From Subsaxibacter sp. CAU 1640 (GTDB taxonomy: Bacteria > Bacteroidota > Bacteroidia > Flavobacteriales > Flavobacteriaceae), in contig NZ_JALNMI010000002.1 in assembly GCF_023156585.1 (NCBI RefSeq), positions 62,001-126,000 on the forward strand: a stretch of 64,000 nucleotides of DNA. The letters are read 5' to 3'. Below are positions 26,611 to 35,812 of this stretch, piece by piece. The position numbers and the translations under genes were made by a program. The notes beneath the pieces are model-generated. The model ran no database searches. It saw nothing but the letters and a program-made list of their open reading frames with translations, and was not told where the DNA came from. The number at the start of each line of letters is the position of its first letter. Position 1 is the first letter of the stretch.

Positions 26611-29094
26611 TTAATTTCTCAAAACTTTCTTCACCCGCTCCCAAAGTGAGCGTTTCCCATTGCCTTCATGGTAGGCATTCCCATACGTGCCATAGCCATA
26701 ACCGTAGCCATAACCGTAGCCATAACCGTAGCCATAATTATGATTGGTTTTGTGCTTATAGAAGTTGAGCACAAAACTGATGTTCTTGACCTCTCCTGCC
26801 CTATATTTAGCATTGATGAGGGATAACATTCCTTTCTTGGTGTAATCTAATCTAACCATAAAAATAGTAGCATCTGCATATTGTGTTAACTCCAAAGCAT
26901 CTGTTACGAGTCCAAGAGGTGGTGTATCAAGAACTATCATATCATAACTATCACGAAGCTGCTCAATAAGTAGTTTCAATTGGTCAGACATTAAGAGTTC
27001 CGAAGGGTTGGGTGGTACTGGACCTGATGGAATAACATCGAGGTTTTCAATAAAGGTATGAGTTCGCACCTCATCTAAAGTACTTTCACCGATGAGATAA
27101 TTGACCATTCCCTTATCATTAGTGATTTGAAAATCATCAAATATTTTTGGTTTCCTCAAATCAAGCCCCAGTAAAATTGTTTTCTTCCCAGACAAAGCAT
27201 AAACTGTTGAAATGTTAATTGAGGAAAAAGTTTTTCCTTCACCACTTACGGAAGATGTTATCAATAGAGTTTTGCCTTTGTCTTCTTTTCCTTGTTTTTT
27301 AAAGATAAATTGTAAACTTGAACGAATCGATCTAAAGGATTCAGCCACTGCTGACTTTGGCTTTTCAAAAACCACCAAATTATTTTTGTAATTGTACTTT
27401 CCAATCAATCCCAAAATAGGAATGCTCGACAAACGCTCTATTTCATCTGAACCGTGAATGGTATTATCCAGCAGAAAAATCACAAAAATAAAAAACATAG
27501 GACTAAAAAATCCCACCATTAATGCCATCATATAATTGAGGCTTTTATTAGGTCCTATCAAACCACCTCCAATATCTTTAGCCTCGTCAATAGTGGTAAT
27601 GTCACTAACATTGGCGGCTTTTACAATAGCAGCTTCTCCGCGTTTGGCGAGGTAAATATTATAAGCTTCTTGACTTAAATCCATCTTTCGCTGGATTTTC
27701 AAGTACTCCTGTTGATCTTCTGGCAATTTGCCTAATTCAGCCTCAAGCCTAGCAATATTCATGTTAATATTGTTAAGATTACTGCTGATTGTTTGTTTAG
27801 TTGTGGTAATTGTTTCTAACAGTACATTTTTTTCCGCATCAATTTGTCTGTCGATATCTTTAAAAAGAATATTTCCTTCCTTAACCGTATATTCTTTAGA
27901 TTGACGTTCAATTGCAAGCGCTGTAATTTTACCTACACTGTTCAGAATATTGCTTTCAGAAATGCCTACAGACGTCGGTGCAGCAATTTTGGTATAATCC
28001 GTTTTGGTCCTCAAATAAGTTTCCAAAGAATTTAGATAATTGAGCTTCATCTTTTCTTCTTCTTTGTTTAAATCATAAGCCTTTAGCTTCTCTGATATTT
28101 GTGCCATTTCAGAAGTAATATCAAACAACTTATTTTCTTTTCGGAATTGGTTCATTTCATCGGTGACATCCTTTAAATTGGCATTGACTGCCGCCAAACT
28201 ACTATCAATAAAATTTATGGTATTTGTAGCATAGAGGTTTTTACGCTCCAACTCTGTACGGCTCAAAATAGCAGAAGTAGCATTCAAATAGTCAACAATC
28301 TTTGATTTGTTGCTCCCTGCTAAACTTAATTCCAAAACAGAGGAGGAATTCCCATTGAAGGGCGAAATAGAAACCCCTGTCTGATATTGATTTACAACGG
28401 TATCATAATTAAGAAATTGAAAATAAAACTGATCGTCTGATATCAAGGGTTGCTCGAGTCGTCTTTTAATTGTCCCATGAAAAAAAGGTAAATCAATACT
28501 CTGCCCAAAAATAAACTTGCGTTTGAACTCACCAATTGAAGTAATGACATTGTATTTTTCTTTATTGGCATAACTTTGCACACTGTAACTTTCATTTTCA
28601 AATAGAATGGTAATTTCAAACTGTTGTTCGTTTAGGATACGAATACCAATCGGATGATTTAAAATTTGACCTTTGGTCTTATCCAGGATAATTTCAAAAG
28701 GAGCTTTTTTATAGATGTCCTCTTTACGATATTTACCTTCTTTTAAATATTCCACATAATACTCTAGAGAATCAACCACTAGCTCATTATGTGTTCTTGT
28801 TTTTACAGTGGTAAGCACTTTCCCTACCTTACCGGAAACACCTCCCCAGTTAAAGGAAATACTTGTATTGGATGTAAAAAACGGATTTTGGTCACTTTCC
28901 ACTGAAATCAATGAGCTCAACTTGTAAATATTTTGTTTTCGAACATTGATTAAATAAGCTATGACCAAAGCCAAACCGACACAAATCAGCACAAACTTCC
29001 ACCAGTTTAATACTTTGAACAAGTAGCCCCTAAAATCAAAGGTGGTACCTCTTGGCTCATTTCGATCTTGTTCACTATACTCTAATTCAGGCAT
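26611..29094 (-). CDS. Wzc-like polysaccharide co-polymerase with BY-kinase domain
   Basis: An 827-residue inner-membrane protein: Wzz-type N-terminal domain with a first membrane helix at about 33-50, a long periplasmic coiled-coil part, a second helix at about 535-555, then a cytoplasmic bacterial tyrosine kinase with Walker A GEGKT (about 618-622), Walker A' LGLDLRKP (about 642-649) and Walker B VLDTPP (about 721-726). The tail at about 786-800 is a run of eight Tyr-Gly dipeptides, the expected autophosphorylation cluster. It controls chain length and export with Wza. No Wzb-type phosphatase gene is visible in the window. Confidence 0.93.
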   Translation of the reverse strand: MPELEYSEQDRNEPRGTTFDFRGYLFKVLNWWKFVLICVGLALVIAYLINVRKQNIYKLSSLISVESDQNPFFTSNTSISFNWGGVSGKVGKVLTTVKTRTHNELVVDSLEYYVEYLKEGKYRKEDIYKKAPFEIILDKTKGQILNHPIGIRILNEQQFEITILFENESYSVQSYANKEKYNVITSIGEFKRKFIFGQSIDLPFFHGTIKRRLEQPLISDDQFYFQFLNYDTVVNQYQTGVSISPFNGNSSSVLELSLAGSNKSKIVDYLNATSAILSRTELERKNLYATNTINFIDSSLAAVNANLKDVTDEMNQFRKENKLFDITSEMAQISEKLKAYDLNKEEEKMKLNYLNSLETYLRTKTDYTKIAAPTSVGISESNILNSVGKITALAIERQSKEYTVKEGNILFKDIDRQIDAEKNVLLETITTTKQTISSNLNNINMNIARLEAELGKLPEDQQEYLKIQRKMDLSQEAYNIYLAKRGEAAIVKAANVSDITTIDEAKDIGGGLIGPNKSLNYMMALMVGFFSPMFFIFVIFLLDNTIHGSDEIERLSSIPILGLIGKYNYKNNLVVFEKPKSAVAESFRSIRSSLQFIFKKQGKEDKGKTLLITSSVSGEGKTFSSINISTVYALSGKKTILLGLDLRKPKIFDDFQITNDKGMVNYLIGESTLDEVRTHTFIENLDVIPSGPVPPNPSELLMSDQLKLLIEQLRDSYDMIVLDTPPLGLVTDALELTQYADATIFMVRLDYTKKGMLSLINAKYRAGEVKNISFVLNFYKHKTNHNYGYGYGYGYGYGYGYGTYGNAYHEGNGKRSLWERVKKVLRN
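26695..26736 (-). repeat. 12-bp tandem repeat encoding the Wzc Tyr-Gly tail
   Basis: Three and a half perfect copies of gccataaccgta (plus strand) lie inside the 3' end of the kinase gene and encode the Tyr-Gly run. Because 12 bp is a whole number of codons, slippage would add or remove two Tyr-Gly dipeptides without a frameshift. Confidence 0.9.
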
Positions 29095-29110
29095 TTTTTT
29101 AATATTCTTT

Positions 29111-29905
29111 TTACAAGCGGTTAATGAGTAAAAGCGTAGTGGTAACTAAAGACAAAGCTGAAATAACAGTAGTTAGAGTTTCCCTTCCTGTGGTTCCTGT
29201 TCCCCACGTTTTCTGCTTTAAAGGCTTAACATAAATCATATCATTTGGTTGGATATAATAATACGGTGAATTCATAACACTCATGTCAGTTAAATCTAAA
29301 TGATGTATCTGCTGACCTTGTGGATACTGTCGAACAATCAATATATCCTTTCTATCACCTGTTATTTCGATTTCGCCAGAATTTGCAATAGCTTCAAAAA
29401 TATTGACACGTTCTTGAAACAAAACTTTACTACCAGGACTCCCCACTTCACCGGTTGCAGTGTAACGCAATCCCGCAAGCTTAACGGTAATAAATATATT
29501 GGCAGTCTCTTTAAATTGTTCTTCCAGAAGTTTCTCCTTTATCTGGTTCTCAACTTCTTCCGCTGTAAACCCGAGTACATTAACATACCCTAACTCTGGT
29601 ATTCGGATATTTCCGTGAGCGTCAACAGTGAAACCATCAAAATAAGCGCGCTCAGAAGCACTAGCGTTCAAACTCCCTTCACCGATAGGATTAAAAATAG
29701 TCACATTCTCCTGATCCAACACTTTTATCCTTATATTCAATATATCATTAATCTGAATACGATATGGCTTTTGCTTTTCAACCATGACCTGCAGTGAGTC
29801 GGTCGCCATATCTTTGTTTTGCAAATAAACAATATCCTTATGGGGAATGCAGGAGGTCATAAAACTGATGAAAATCAAACCAATGACCAATAAAACTCTA
29901 TTCAT
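29111..29905 (-). CDS. Wza-like polysaccharide export lipoprotein
   Basis: A 264-residue outer-membrane export protein. I chose the ATG at 29905 because it begins a lipoprotein signal (MNRVLLVIG to FMTSC, lipid-modified Cys about residue 19) and because the longer frame, to 29956, would run through the promoter. The Poly_export domain (YRIQINDILNIRI) is followed by an SLBB domain (GEVGSPGSKVLFQERVN), and a C-terminal hydrophobic helix could form the outer-membrane pore. First gene of the leftward locus; acts with the Wzc-like kinase 17 bases downstream. Confidence 0.92.
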   Translation of the reverse strand: MNRVLLVIGLIFISFMTSCIPHKDIVYLQNKDMATDSLQVMVEKQKPYRIQINDILNIRIKVLDQENVTIFNPIGEGSLNASASERAYFDGFTVDAHGNIRIPELGYVNVLGFTAEEVENQIKEKLLEEQFKETANIFITVKLAGLRYTATGEVGSPGSKVLFQERVNIFEAIANSGEIEITGDRKDILIVRQYPQGQQIHHLDLTDMSVMNSPYYYIQPNDMIYVKPLKQKTWGTGTTGRETLTTVISALSLVTTTLLLINRL

Positions 29906-29927
29906 ACGGAGTGCTCTTGTTGAAGCA

Positions 29928-29957
29928 CAAATATAACGTATCACTATCAATATCAAA
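29928..29957 (-). promoter_or_regulatory. Promoter of the polysaccharide locus
   Basis: On the minus strand TTTG (29957-29954), an 18-base spacer and TATATTTG (29935-29928) match the Bacteroidota housekeeping promoter (TTTG, about 19, TAnnTTTG). It would start transcripts about 15 bases before the wza-like ATG. Confidence 0.75.
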
Positions 29958-30065
29958 ATTTATATTATTTTTTTTACTAAACTCACCCCATCAACTATAA
30001 ACCATTCATTAATCAATTATATCCCTTAAACCAAAAAATCACGTTATTTGCAAAAAAACAATCCC

Positions 30066-31928
30066 GTGAATTATCTAACCGTTGAAAATATTTCCAAATC
30101 TTATGGAGAATTGCAGCTCTTCAAAGACTTGTCATTCAGCATCCATAAGGATGATAAGATTGCATTTGTAGCCAAAAACGGTAGTGGTAAAACCTCCATT
30201 CTCAATATTTTATCGGGAGATGATGTACCCGATGACGGTCAAGTCATCATAAGAAACGGATTAAGACTCTCTTTCTTGCCTCAATCTCCAGATTTTGAGG
30301 AAGAATTGTCCATTGAGCAAACTATTTTCAATTCTGATTTGCCTATTTTAAAGGTAATTGAAAACTATGAAAAAGCGCTTTTGCATCCTGAAGATCAGGA
30401 AGCTTATCAAAAGGCTTTTGAGCAAATGGATATCCAAAATGCCTGGGATTTTGAAGTTCAGTACAAACAGATTTTGTTTCAGCTGAAGTTAGAAAATTTG
30501 GACCAAAAGATAAAAACAATGTCTGGTGGCCAAAAGAAACGCTTGGCACTTGCAAAGGCACTTATCAATAATCCCGATCTCTTGATTCTTGATGAGCCAA
30601 CCAACCACCTCGATTTGGAGATGATTGAATGGCTGGAAAGTTATTTTGCAAAATCGCAGCTAACACTTTTTATGGTAACGCACGACAGGTATTTTTTGGA
30701 ACGTGTATGCAATGAAATCATCGAATTAGACCACGGAAAACTTTACAGCTACAAAGGAAATTATTCTTATTATCTAGAAAATAAAGAGGCACGAATTGCC
30801 AATGAAACTGTAGAAACTGGAAAGGCAAAACAACTTTACAAAAAAGAACTGGAATGGATGCGTCGCCAACCAAAGGCGAGAACTACCAAGTCTAAATCTC
30901 GCATTGATGATTTTCACGTCATCAAAGAAAAAGCACATCAACGACGCAAAGACCATCAAGTTCAGTTAGAGTTGAATATGGAACGTTTGGGCAGCAAGAT
31001 TGTAGAATTCCACAATGTTTCTAAATCTTTTGGCGAAAAAACGATACTCAACAAATTCGAATACGTATTTAAACGAGGTGAACGTATTGGAATTATAGGT
31101 AAAAACGGCACAGGAAAATCTACTTTTTTAAATATGCTCACTAAAAACCTGACTCCAGATTCTGGCAAGATTGTCATTGGTGATACCGTAAAATTTGGCT
31201 ACTATACGCAGTCTGGCATTGAGGTAAAACCCGGCCAAAAGGTCATTGAGGTTATCAAGGAATTTGGTGAGTTTATTCCGTTGACAAAAGGAAGACAAAT
31301 CAGCGCAGGACAGTTATTGGAACGCTTTTTATTTGACAGAAAAAAGCAATACGATTATGTTGAAAAATTAAGCGGTGGAGAACAAAAACGCTTGTATCTA
31401 TGTACTGTTCTCATTCAAAATCCAAACTTCTTGATTCTTGATGAACCTACGAACGATTTAGATATTGTAACTTTAAACGTCTTGGAAGAATTTCTTTTGG
31501 ATTTTCCAGGATGTCTATTGGTAGTGTCGCACGATCGCTATTTTATGGATAAAATCGTTGATCATCTCTTTGTGTTTAAAGGCGAAGGCGAAGTTGAAGA
31601 TTTTCCCGGAAACTACACCGATTACAGAGACTACGAAGCATCAGTGCCTTCTCTTGAATCCTCAAAAACCGAAAATACGGAATCTGCCAGCATTAAACAG
31701 AATGAAGCAAGCAAACTATCGTATAACGAACAAAAGGAACTGAAGTCGTTGGAAAGCAAGATTAGATCACTAGAGTTGGATAAAAAAGCAATGGAAGCAA
31801 AGTTTAATGACACATCTTTATCTCAAGAACAAATAAATAAATTATCAGAAGAATTGCAGATCATTCTCGACGACATCGCAACCAAGGAATCACGATGGTT
31901 TGAGCTTTCGGAAAAAATGGAAGAATGA
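30066..31928 (+). CDS. ABC-F family ATPase (Uup-like)
   Basis: A 620-residue soluble protein with two ABC ATPase domains and no membrane part. First Walker A is AKNGSGKTS, signature MSGGQKKRLALA; second Walker A GKNGTGKST, signature LSGGEQKRLYL; between them is the basic ABC-F linker (about 235-310) that reaches into the ribosomal E site. A charged C-terminal coiled coil at about 545-620 marks the Uup subgroup, linked to ribosome or branched-DNA maintenance. I prefer the GTG at 30066, which begins with the usual NYLTVENISKSYGE; a TTG at 30048 is also in frame. Divergent from the polysaccharide locus. Confidence 0.9.
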   Translation: MNYLTVENISKSYGELQLFKDLSFSIHKDDKIAFVAKNGSGKTSILNILSGDDVPDDGQVIIRNGLRLSFLPQSPDFEEELSIEQTIFNSDLPILKVIENYEKALLHPEDQEAYQKAFEQMDIQNAWDFEVQYKQILFQLKLENLDQKIKTMSGGQKKRLALAKALINNPDLLILDEPTNHLDLEMIEWLESYFAKSQLTLFMVTHDRYFLERVCNEIIELDHGKLYSYKGNYSYYLENKEARIANETVETGKAKQLYKKELEWMRRQPKARTTKSKSRIDDFHVIKEKAHQRRKDHQVQLELNMERLGSKIVEFHNVSKSFGEKTILNKFEYVFKRGERIGIIGKNGTGKSTFLNMLTKNLTPDSGKIVIGDTVKFGYYTQSGIEVKPGQKVIEVIKEFGEFIPLTKGRQISAGQLLERFLFDRKKQYDYVEKLSGGEQKRLYLCTVLIQNPNFLILDEPTNDLDIVTLNVLEEFLLDFPGCLLVVSHDRYFMDKIVDHLFVFKGEGEVEDFPGNYTDYRDYEASVPSLESSKTENTESASIKQNEASKLSYNEQKELKSLESKIRSLELDKKAMEAKFNDTSLSQEQINKLSEELQIILDDIATKESRWFELSEKMEE

Positions 31929-31951
31929 TTCTAGCTTTTGGAAAAAATGGA
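31903..31951 (+). repeat. 19-bp direct repeat across the ABC-F stop codon
   Basis: The 19 bases at 31903-31921 recur at 31933-31951 with one mismatch (agctt followed by tcgg or ttgg, then aaaaaatgga), 30 bases apart. The second copy lies after the stop. It looks like a recent local duplication. Confidence 0.75.
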
Positions 31952-31952
31952 C

Positions 31953-31987
31953 TCTGAACCCTGAATTTTGAACTCTGAATTTTGAAT
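31953..31987 (+). repeat. Five heptamers directly abutting a start codon
   Basis: tctgaac, cctgaat, tttgaac, tctgaat, tttgaat: five consecutive 7-base units of the form YYTGAAY, with the ATG of the methyltransferase gene starting at the next base (31988). Related to the heptamers at 50724-50778. Confidence 0.8.
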
Positions 31988-32758
31988 ATGTTTCAAATCA
32001 TTGAATACATAAAATTTCTCTGGCATTCCAAAAATGAGCACGCGGTCCATTCACCTTTTGTATTCGATTTGATTACCAAATGTTTCTATGACAGAACATT
32101 TTATCCAGAATATAATCAGCTACACTCTTACCGAAAATCTTTATTATCCGATTCTCAAATTATTGAAATAAAAGATTTTGGTTCAGGTTCAAAGGTGTTT
32201 TCATCAAATAAAAGACAAATTAAAGATATTGCCAAAACATCTGGAACATCACATAAAAGATCCAAATTACTTTTCAGGTTGACGAGGTATTTGAATGTGA
32301 ATAATGCTATTGAATTAGGCACTTCTTTAGGCATTGGAACTTATTCAATGGCCTTGGGGAATCAAAATGCTTCAATCATAAGCATTGAAGGCTGTCCCGA
32401 AATTTCAAGATTTACGTCTGATAAATTTAAGAAATTGAACATCAACAATGTTCAGATAGTAAATGATGTATTTTCAAGTGCATTGCAGGATTTTAAACAC
32501 AACAAATTCGATTTGGTTTTTATTGATGGTCATCACGATAAGGACGCGACAATTGAATATTTTCAACAATTGCTTCCGAATGCACACAATGATTCTGTCT
32601 TTATTTTTGATGATATTCATTGGTCTAAAGGGATGACAGAAGCTTGGAACAGCATTAAAAACCATCCGCAAGTGACTGTTACAATCGACACGTTTTTTTG
32701 GGGATTTGTCTTTTTCAGAACCGAACAAGCAAAAGAACATTTCACAATTCGCGTCTAA
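31988..32758 (+). CDS. O-methyltransferase-like class I SAM protein
   Basis: A 256-residue protein from the ATG at 31988 (an upstream TTG at 31982 is in frame). It has AIELGTSLGIGTYSMAL (motif I), ISIEGCPEIS (strand 2 acidic residue) and FDLVFIDGHHDKDATIEYF, the DGHH form of Methyltransf_24 proteins. The first ~40 residues (IEYIKFLWHSKNEHAVHSPFVFDLI) are a conserved flavobacterial extension. Small-molecule or sugar O-methylation is likely, but the substrate is unknown. Not linked in strand or spacing to the polysaccharide locus. Confidence 0.8.
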   Translation: MFQIIEYIKFLWHSKNEHAVHSPFVFDLITKCFYDRTFYPEYNQLHSYRKSLLSDSQIIEIKDFGSGSKVFSSNKRQIKDIAKTSGTSHKRSKLLFRLTRYLNVNNAIELGTSLGIGTYSMALGNQNASIISIEGCPEISRFTSDKFKKLNINNVQIVNDVFSSALQDFKHNKFDLVFIDGHHDKDATIEYFQQLLPNAHNDSVFIFDDIHWSKGMTEAWNSIKNHPQVTVTIDTFFWGFVFFRTEQAKEHFTIRV

Positions 32759-32831
32759 ATCCTAGTGAAATATAGAAAACTCTACCATTTAAAAATTCTA
32801 GATTATTCATCATTTATTGTTAATTATTGAT

Positions 32832-32839
32832 TACATTTG
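32832..32839 (+). promoter_or_regulatory. -7 element ahead of the DEAD-box helicase gene
   Basis: TACATTTG matches TAnnTTTG; no good TTTG lies 19 bases upstream. Use of this site would give the helicase mRNA a leader of about 130 bases, the largest gap in this part of the window. Confidence 0.45.
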
Positions 32840-32974
32840 CCGCTTGAAATTCAGAATGAAAATTTTGAGCTAAATTCCTCAAGGTGAGGATGTGTTACGA
32901 GAAGTTTAGGTTTAAGTATGTCGATTCGCTTCTGTTGTAACACTGATAACATAATCGAATACTTATTAAAACGA

Positions 32975-34870
32975 ATGAGCACATTCCAAAATTTGGGTCT
33001 CAATGAAGACCTATTGAGCGCTATTAATGATTTAGGATTTGAATCTCCAAGCGCCGTTCAAGTACAAGCAATCCCAATTTTACTCGAAGATGACACAGAT
33101 TTGGTGGCATTGGCACAAACCGGAACCGGAAAAACGGCTGCCTTTGGTTTTCCAATGCTTCAAAAAATCAATATTGATAGCAGAACTACTCAAGGCTTAA
33201 TCCTGTCTCCTACCCGCGAACTTTGTTTACAAATCGCCAACGAACTAAAGCTCTACGGAAAATATTGCAAAGGTTTAAATGTGGTTGCGGTTTATGGTGG
33301 CGCAAGTATCAATGAACAATCTAGAGAATTGAAAAGAGGAGCACAGATTGTTGTTGCAACTCCAGGACGTATGAAGGATATGATCAACCGAAATTTGGTG
33401 GATATTTCCAAAATAGAATATGCAGTTTTAGATGAAGCTGATGAGATGTTGAATATGGGATTCTATGAGGATATCACTGACATCCTTTCGCATTCACCTC
33501 AAGACAAAAATACCTGGTTGTTTTCAGCTACGATGCCAAAAGAAGTAGCTTCGATTGCGAAAAAATTTATGCATTCTCCAGTTGAAATTACTGTTGGAAA
33601 TAAAAATGAAAGTACCAAACAGGTTTCTCACGAATACTATCTTGTTAACTCTCGTGATAGATATGCAGCGTTGAAACGTCTTGCAGATGCAAATCCTGAT
33701 ATTTTTTCGGTGATTTTCTGTCGTACAAAAAGAGACACTCAAAAAGTTGCAGAACAATTGATTGAAGATGGCTACAGCGCTGGCGCACTTCACGGCGATT
33801 TGAGCCAAAACCAACGTGATTTGGTGATGAATGCGTTCCGTAAGAATCAAATTCAGATGTTGGTAGCAACAGACGTTGCGGCACGTGGAATAGACGTTGA
33901 TGACATTACACACGTTATCAATTACCAATTGCCAGATGAAATTGAAACCTATACGCACAGGTCTGGTCGTACAGGTCGTGCAGGTAAAACTGGTGTTTCA
34001 ATGGTGATTGTTTCCAAAAGTGAGTTGAGAAAAATCAAGAGCATCGAACGCATCATCAAGAAAGAATTTATCAAGAAAGATATTCCAGACGGAATGGAAA
34101 TCTGTGAAGTTCAGTTGATGTCTTTGGCAAATAAAGTTCATAATACAGAAATCAATCACGAAATTGACAAATATCTAACGAGTATCAACGAACTTTTTGA
34201 AGATACTTCGAAAGAAGAATTGATTAAAAAATTCTTTTCGGTCGAATTCACGCGTTTCTATAATTATTACCAAAAAACGCAAAACCTGAATGTATCAGAT
34301 TCAAGAAGCAATGATTCTGACCGAGGACGTGATTACAGCAGCAATGATAATTCAACTCGTTATTTTATCAATGTTGGTAAAAAAGATGGTTACGATTGGA
34401 TGAGCCTAAAAGATTTCTTGAGAGATATTCTTGAGTTGGGAAGAGACGATGTTTTCAAAGTTGATGTTAAGGATAGTTTTTCATTTTTCAATACCGACAA
34501 TGAACTTCAAGAAAAAGTGTTATCATTTTTTAATGATTATAAACACAATGGTCGTTTTGTAAATGTTGAAGTGAGCGAAGATAAAGGTCGTGGAACAAGT
34601 CGAAGTAAAAGACGTTCTGGTGGCAGACGTTCTTCGGATGGTGATTTTAAACCAAGAAAAGAGAGACGCTCATCAAATGACAGAAGTTCTTCAAATGATT
34701 CAAGAGACAATAAAAGAAGTCGCAGAAGTTCTGATGATTCAAAACCTAGAAGCTCCAAAACCAGCGACAATAAAGATTTAAACAGAAAGCAAAGACGTGC
34801 AATGGGCGATTATAAGCCTGTTGGACCAAGCTTTACGCCTCCACGACGTTCAAGACGCAAGGATTCTTGA
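32975..34870 (+). CDS. DEAD-box RNA helicase (DeaD/CsdA-like)
   Basis: A 631-residue ATP-dependent RNA helicase. Motifs in order: Q-motif region, AQTGTGKT (I), TPGR, LDEADEML (II), LFSATMP (III), VATDVAARGIDV and HRSGRTGRAGK (VI). After the two RecA domains comes a DbpA-type RNA-binding domain at about 450-540 (YFINVGKKDGYDWMSL), then an Arg/Ser/Lys-rich tail. I start at 32975, where the protein begins MSTFQNLGL; the longer frame from 32918 adds unlikely residues. Roles in ribosome assembly and cold adaptation are usual for the family, and the long leader fits. Confidence 0.92.
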   Translation: MSTFQNLGLNEDLLSAINDLGFESPSAVQVQAIPILLEDDTDLVALAQTGTGKTAAFGFPMLQKINIDSRTTQGLILSPTRELCLQIANELKLYGKYCKGLNVVAVYGGASINEQSRELKRGAQIVVATPGRMKDMINRNLVDISKIEYAVLDEADEMLNMGFYEDITDILSHSPQDKNTWLFSATMPKEVASIAKKFMHSPVEITVGNKNESTKQVSHEYYLVNSRDRYAALKRLADANPDIFSVIFCRTKRDTQKVAEQLIEDGYSAGALHGDLSQNQRDLVMNAFRKNQIQMLVATDVAARGIDVDDITHVINYQLPDEIETYTHRSGRTGRAGKTGVSMVIVSKSELRKIKSIERIIKKEFIKKDIPDGMEICEVQLMSLANKVHNTEINHEIDKYLTSINELFEDTSKEELIKKFFSVEFTRFYNYYQKTQNLNVSDSRSNDSDRGRDYSSNDNSTRYFINVGKKDGYDWMSLKDFLRDILELGRDDVFKVDVKDSFSFFNTDNELQEKVLSFFNDYKHNGRFVNVEVSEDKGRGTSRSKRRSGGRRSSDGDFKPRKERRSSNDRSSSNDSRDNKRSRRSSDDSKPRSSKTSDNKDLNRKQRRAMGDYKPVGPSFTPPRRSRRKDS

Positions 34871-35028
34871 TTTTAAAGGATCAAAGGCACAGATAACTAT
34901 GGTAAGCGGTTTGCCAAAGGGCAAAACCAATGGCTAACAGCTCTAACGAAAGTTAATATTTAGTCAAAATTGTAAGGTTTGAAATGTTTTTACGTTTTGA
35001 TTGTTATTTTTATGGTTAATTTTACCGT

Positions 35029-35802
35029 ATGAGACACCTACTTTTACTTTTATCATTTTTATTAACCGCTTCCCTTTGTTTTTCGCAGGAAGAGGAGATA
35101 ACTGTGAAAGGAACTGTCATCAGTACAACCACAACGCAACCTCTTGAAAGCGTAAATATTGTCAATCTTAATCTGGTAAAAGGAACTTCTTCAGATGAAA
35201 ATGGACAATTTGAAATTCGTGCAAAGGCCAATGACACTTTACACTTTTCATATTTGGGTTATAAATCCATCAAGGTTAAAGTCACCAATGACTGGTTGAA
35301 ATTTGGTGATGTCAAAATTGAAATGACAGAGCTTGCGCTCGCGCTGGAAGAAGTAGTGGTGAAACAACTCAAACTTACAGGATATTTGGAGGTAGATATT
35401 GCGCAAGTGCCTATCAAAACCAATTACCGTTACAGCATTTCTGGTTTATCAACTGCTGGTTATGAATCAGGAAATAACTCTAAACAAGGATTGACCAAAG
35501 TGCTTGGCTCCATTTTTAATCCGGCTGATTTATTGCACAATATTTTTGGCAAAAAGCCTAAAGAGATGCGCAAACTACGTCAGATGAAACAGGATGATGA
35601 AATCAGAAATCTGTTGGCAACACGTTTTGACAGAGAAATGCTTATGGTTTTACTTCAGGTTGATAAAGTCGATTTGGATGAGATTGTAAGCCAATGTAAC
35701 TATTCCAAAGATTTCATTGAAACTGCAAATGACCTTCAAATACTAGATGCTATCAACGAATGTTACGAAGAGTATAAGGTTTTGAGCCGAAATCGAGGTT
35801 AG
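35029..35802 (+). CDS. Carboxypeptidase-like regulatory-domain exported protein
   Basis: A 257-residue secreted protein: signal peptide (LLLLSFLLTASLCFS) to about residue 19, then a CarboxypepD_reg-like beta-sandwich at about 24-105 (VKGTVISTTTTQPLESVNI to LHFSYLGYKSIKVKV), as found at the N-terminus of TonB-dependent SusC-type transporters. The remaining ~150 residues are helical and not recognised. No beta barrel follows, so this is a stand-alone envelope protein, probably periplasmic. Function unknown; common in Flavobacteriaceae. Confidence 0.75.
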   Translation: MRHLLLLLSFLLTASLCFSQEEEITVKGTVISTTTTQPLESVNIVNLNLVKGTSSDENGQFEIRAKANDTLHFSYLGYKSIKVKVTNDWLKFGDVKIEMTELALALEEVVVKQLKLTGYLEVDIAQVPIKTNYRYSISGLSTAGYESGNNSKQGLTKVLGSIFNPADLLHNIFGKKPKEMRKLRQMKQDDEIRNLLATRFDREMLMVLLQVDKVDLDEIVSQCNYSKDFIETANDLQILDAINECYEEYKVLSRNRG

Positions 35803-35812
35803 AATCTTGAAA

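Noticed and set aside
26631-26813. 60-codon leftward frame with Met-Ala-Thr-Val repeats
   Set aside because: It is the alternative frame of the 12-bp repeat inside the Wzc-like kinase gene; the kinase frame explains the sequence.
29906-29956. Longer start of the Wza-like protein at 29956
   Set aside because: It would put the promoter inside the gene and hide the lipoprotein signal behind an extra 17 residues.
33524-33958. 144-codon antisense frame within the helicase gene
   Set aside because: Fully inside the well-supported DEAD-box gene with no recognisable motif.
34901-34929. Hairpin ggtttgcc/gggcaaaacc after the helicase gene as a terminator
   Set aside because: Imperfect arms and no T tract on either strand.
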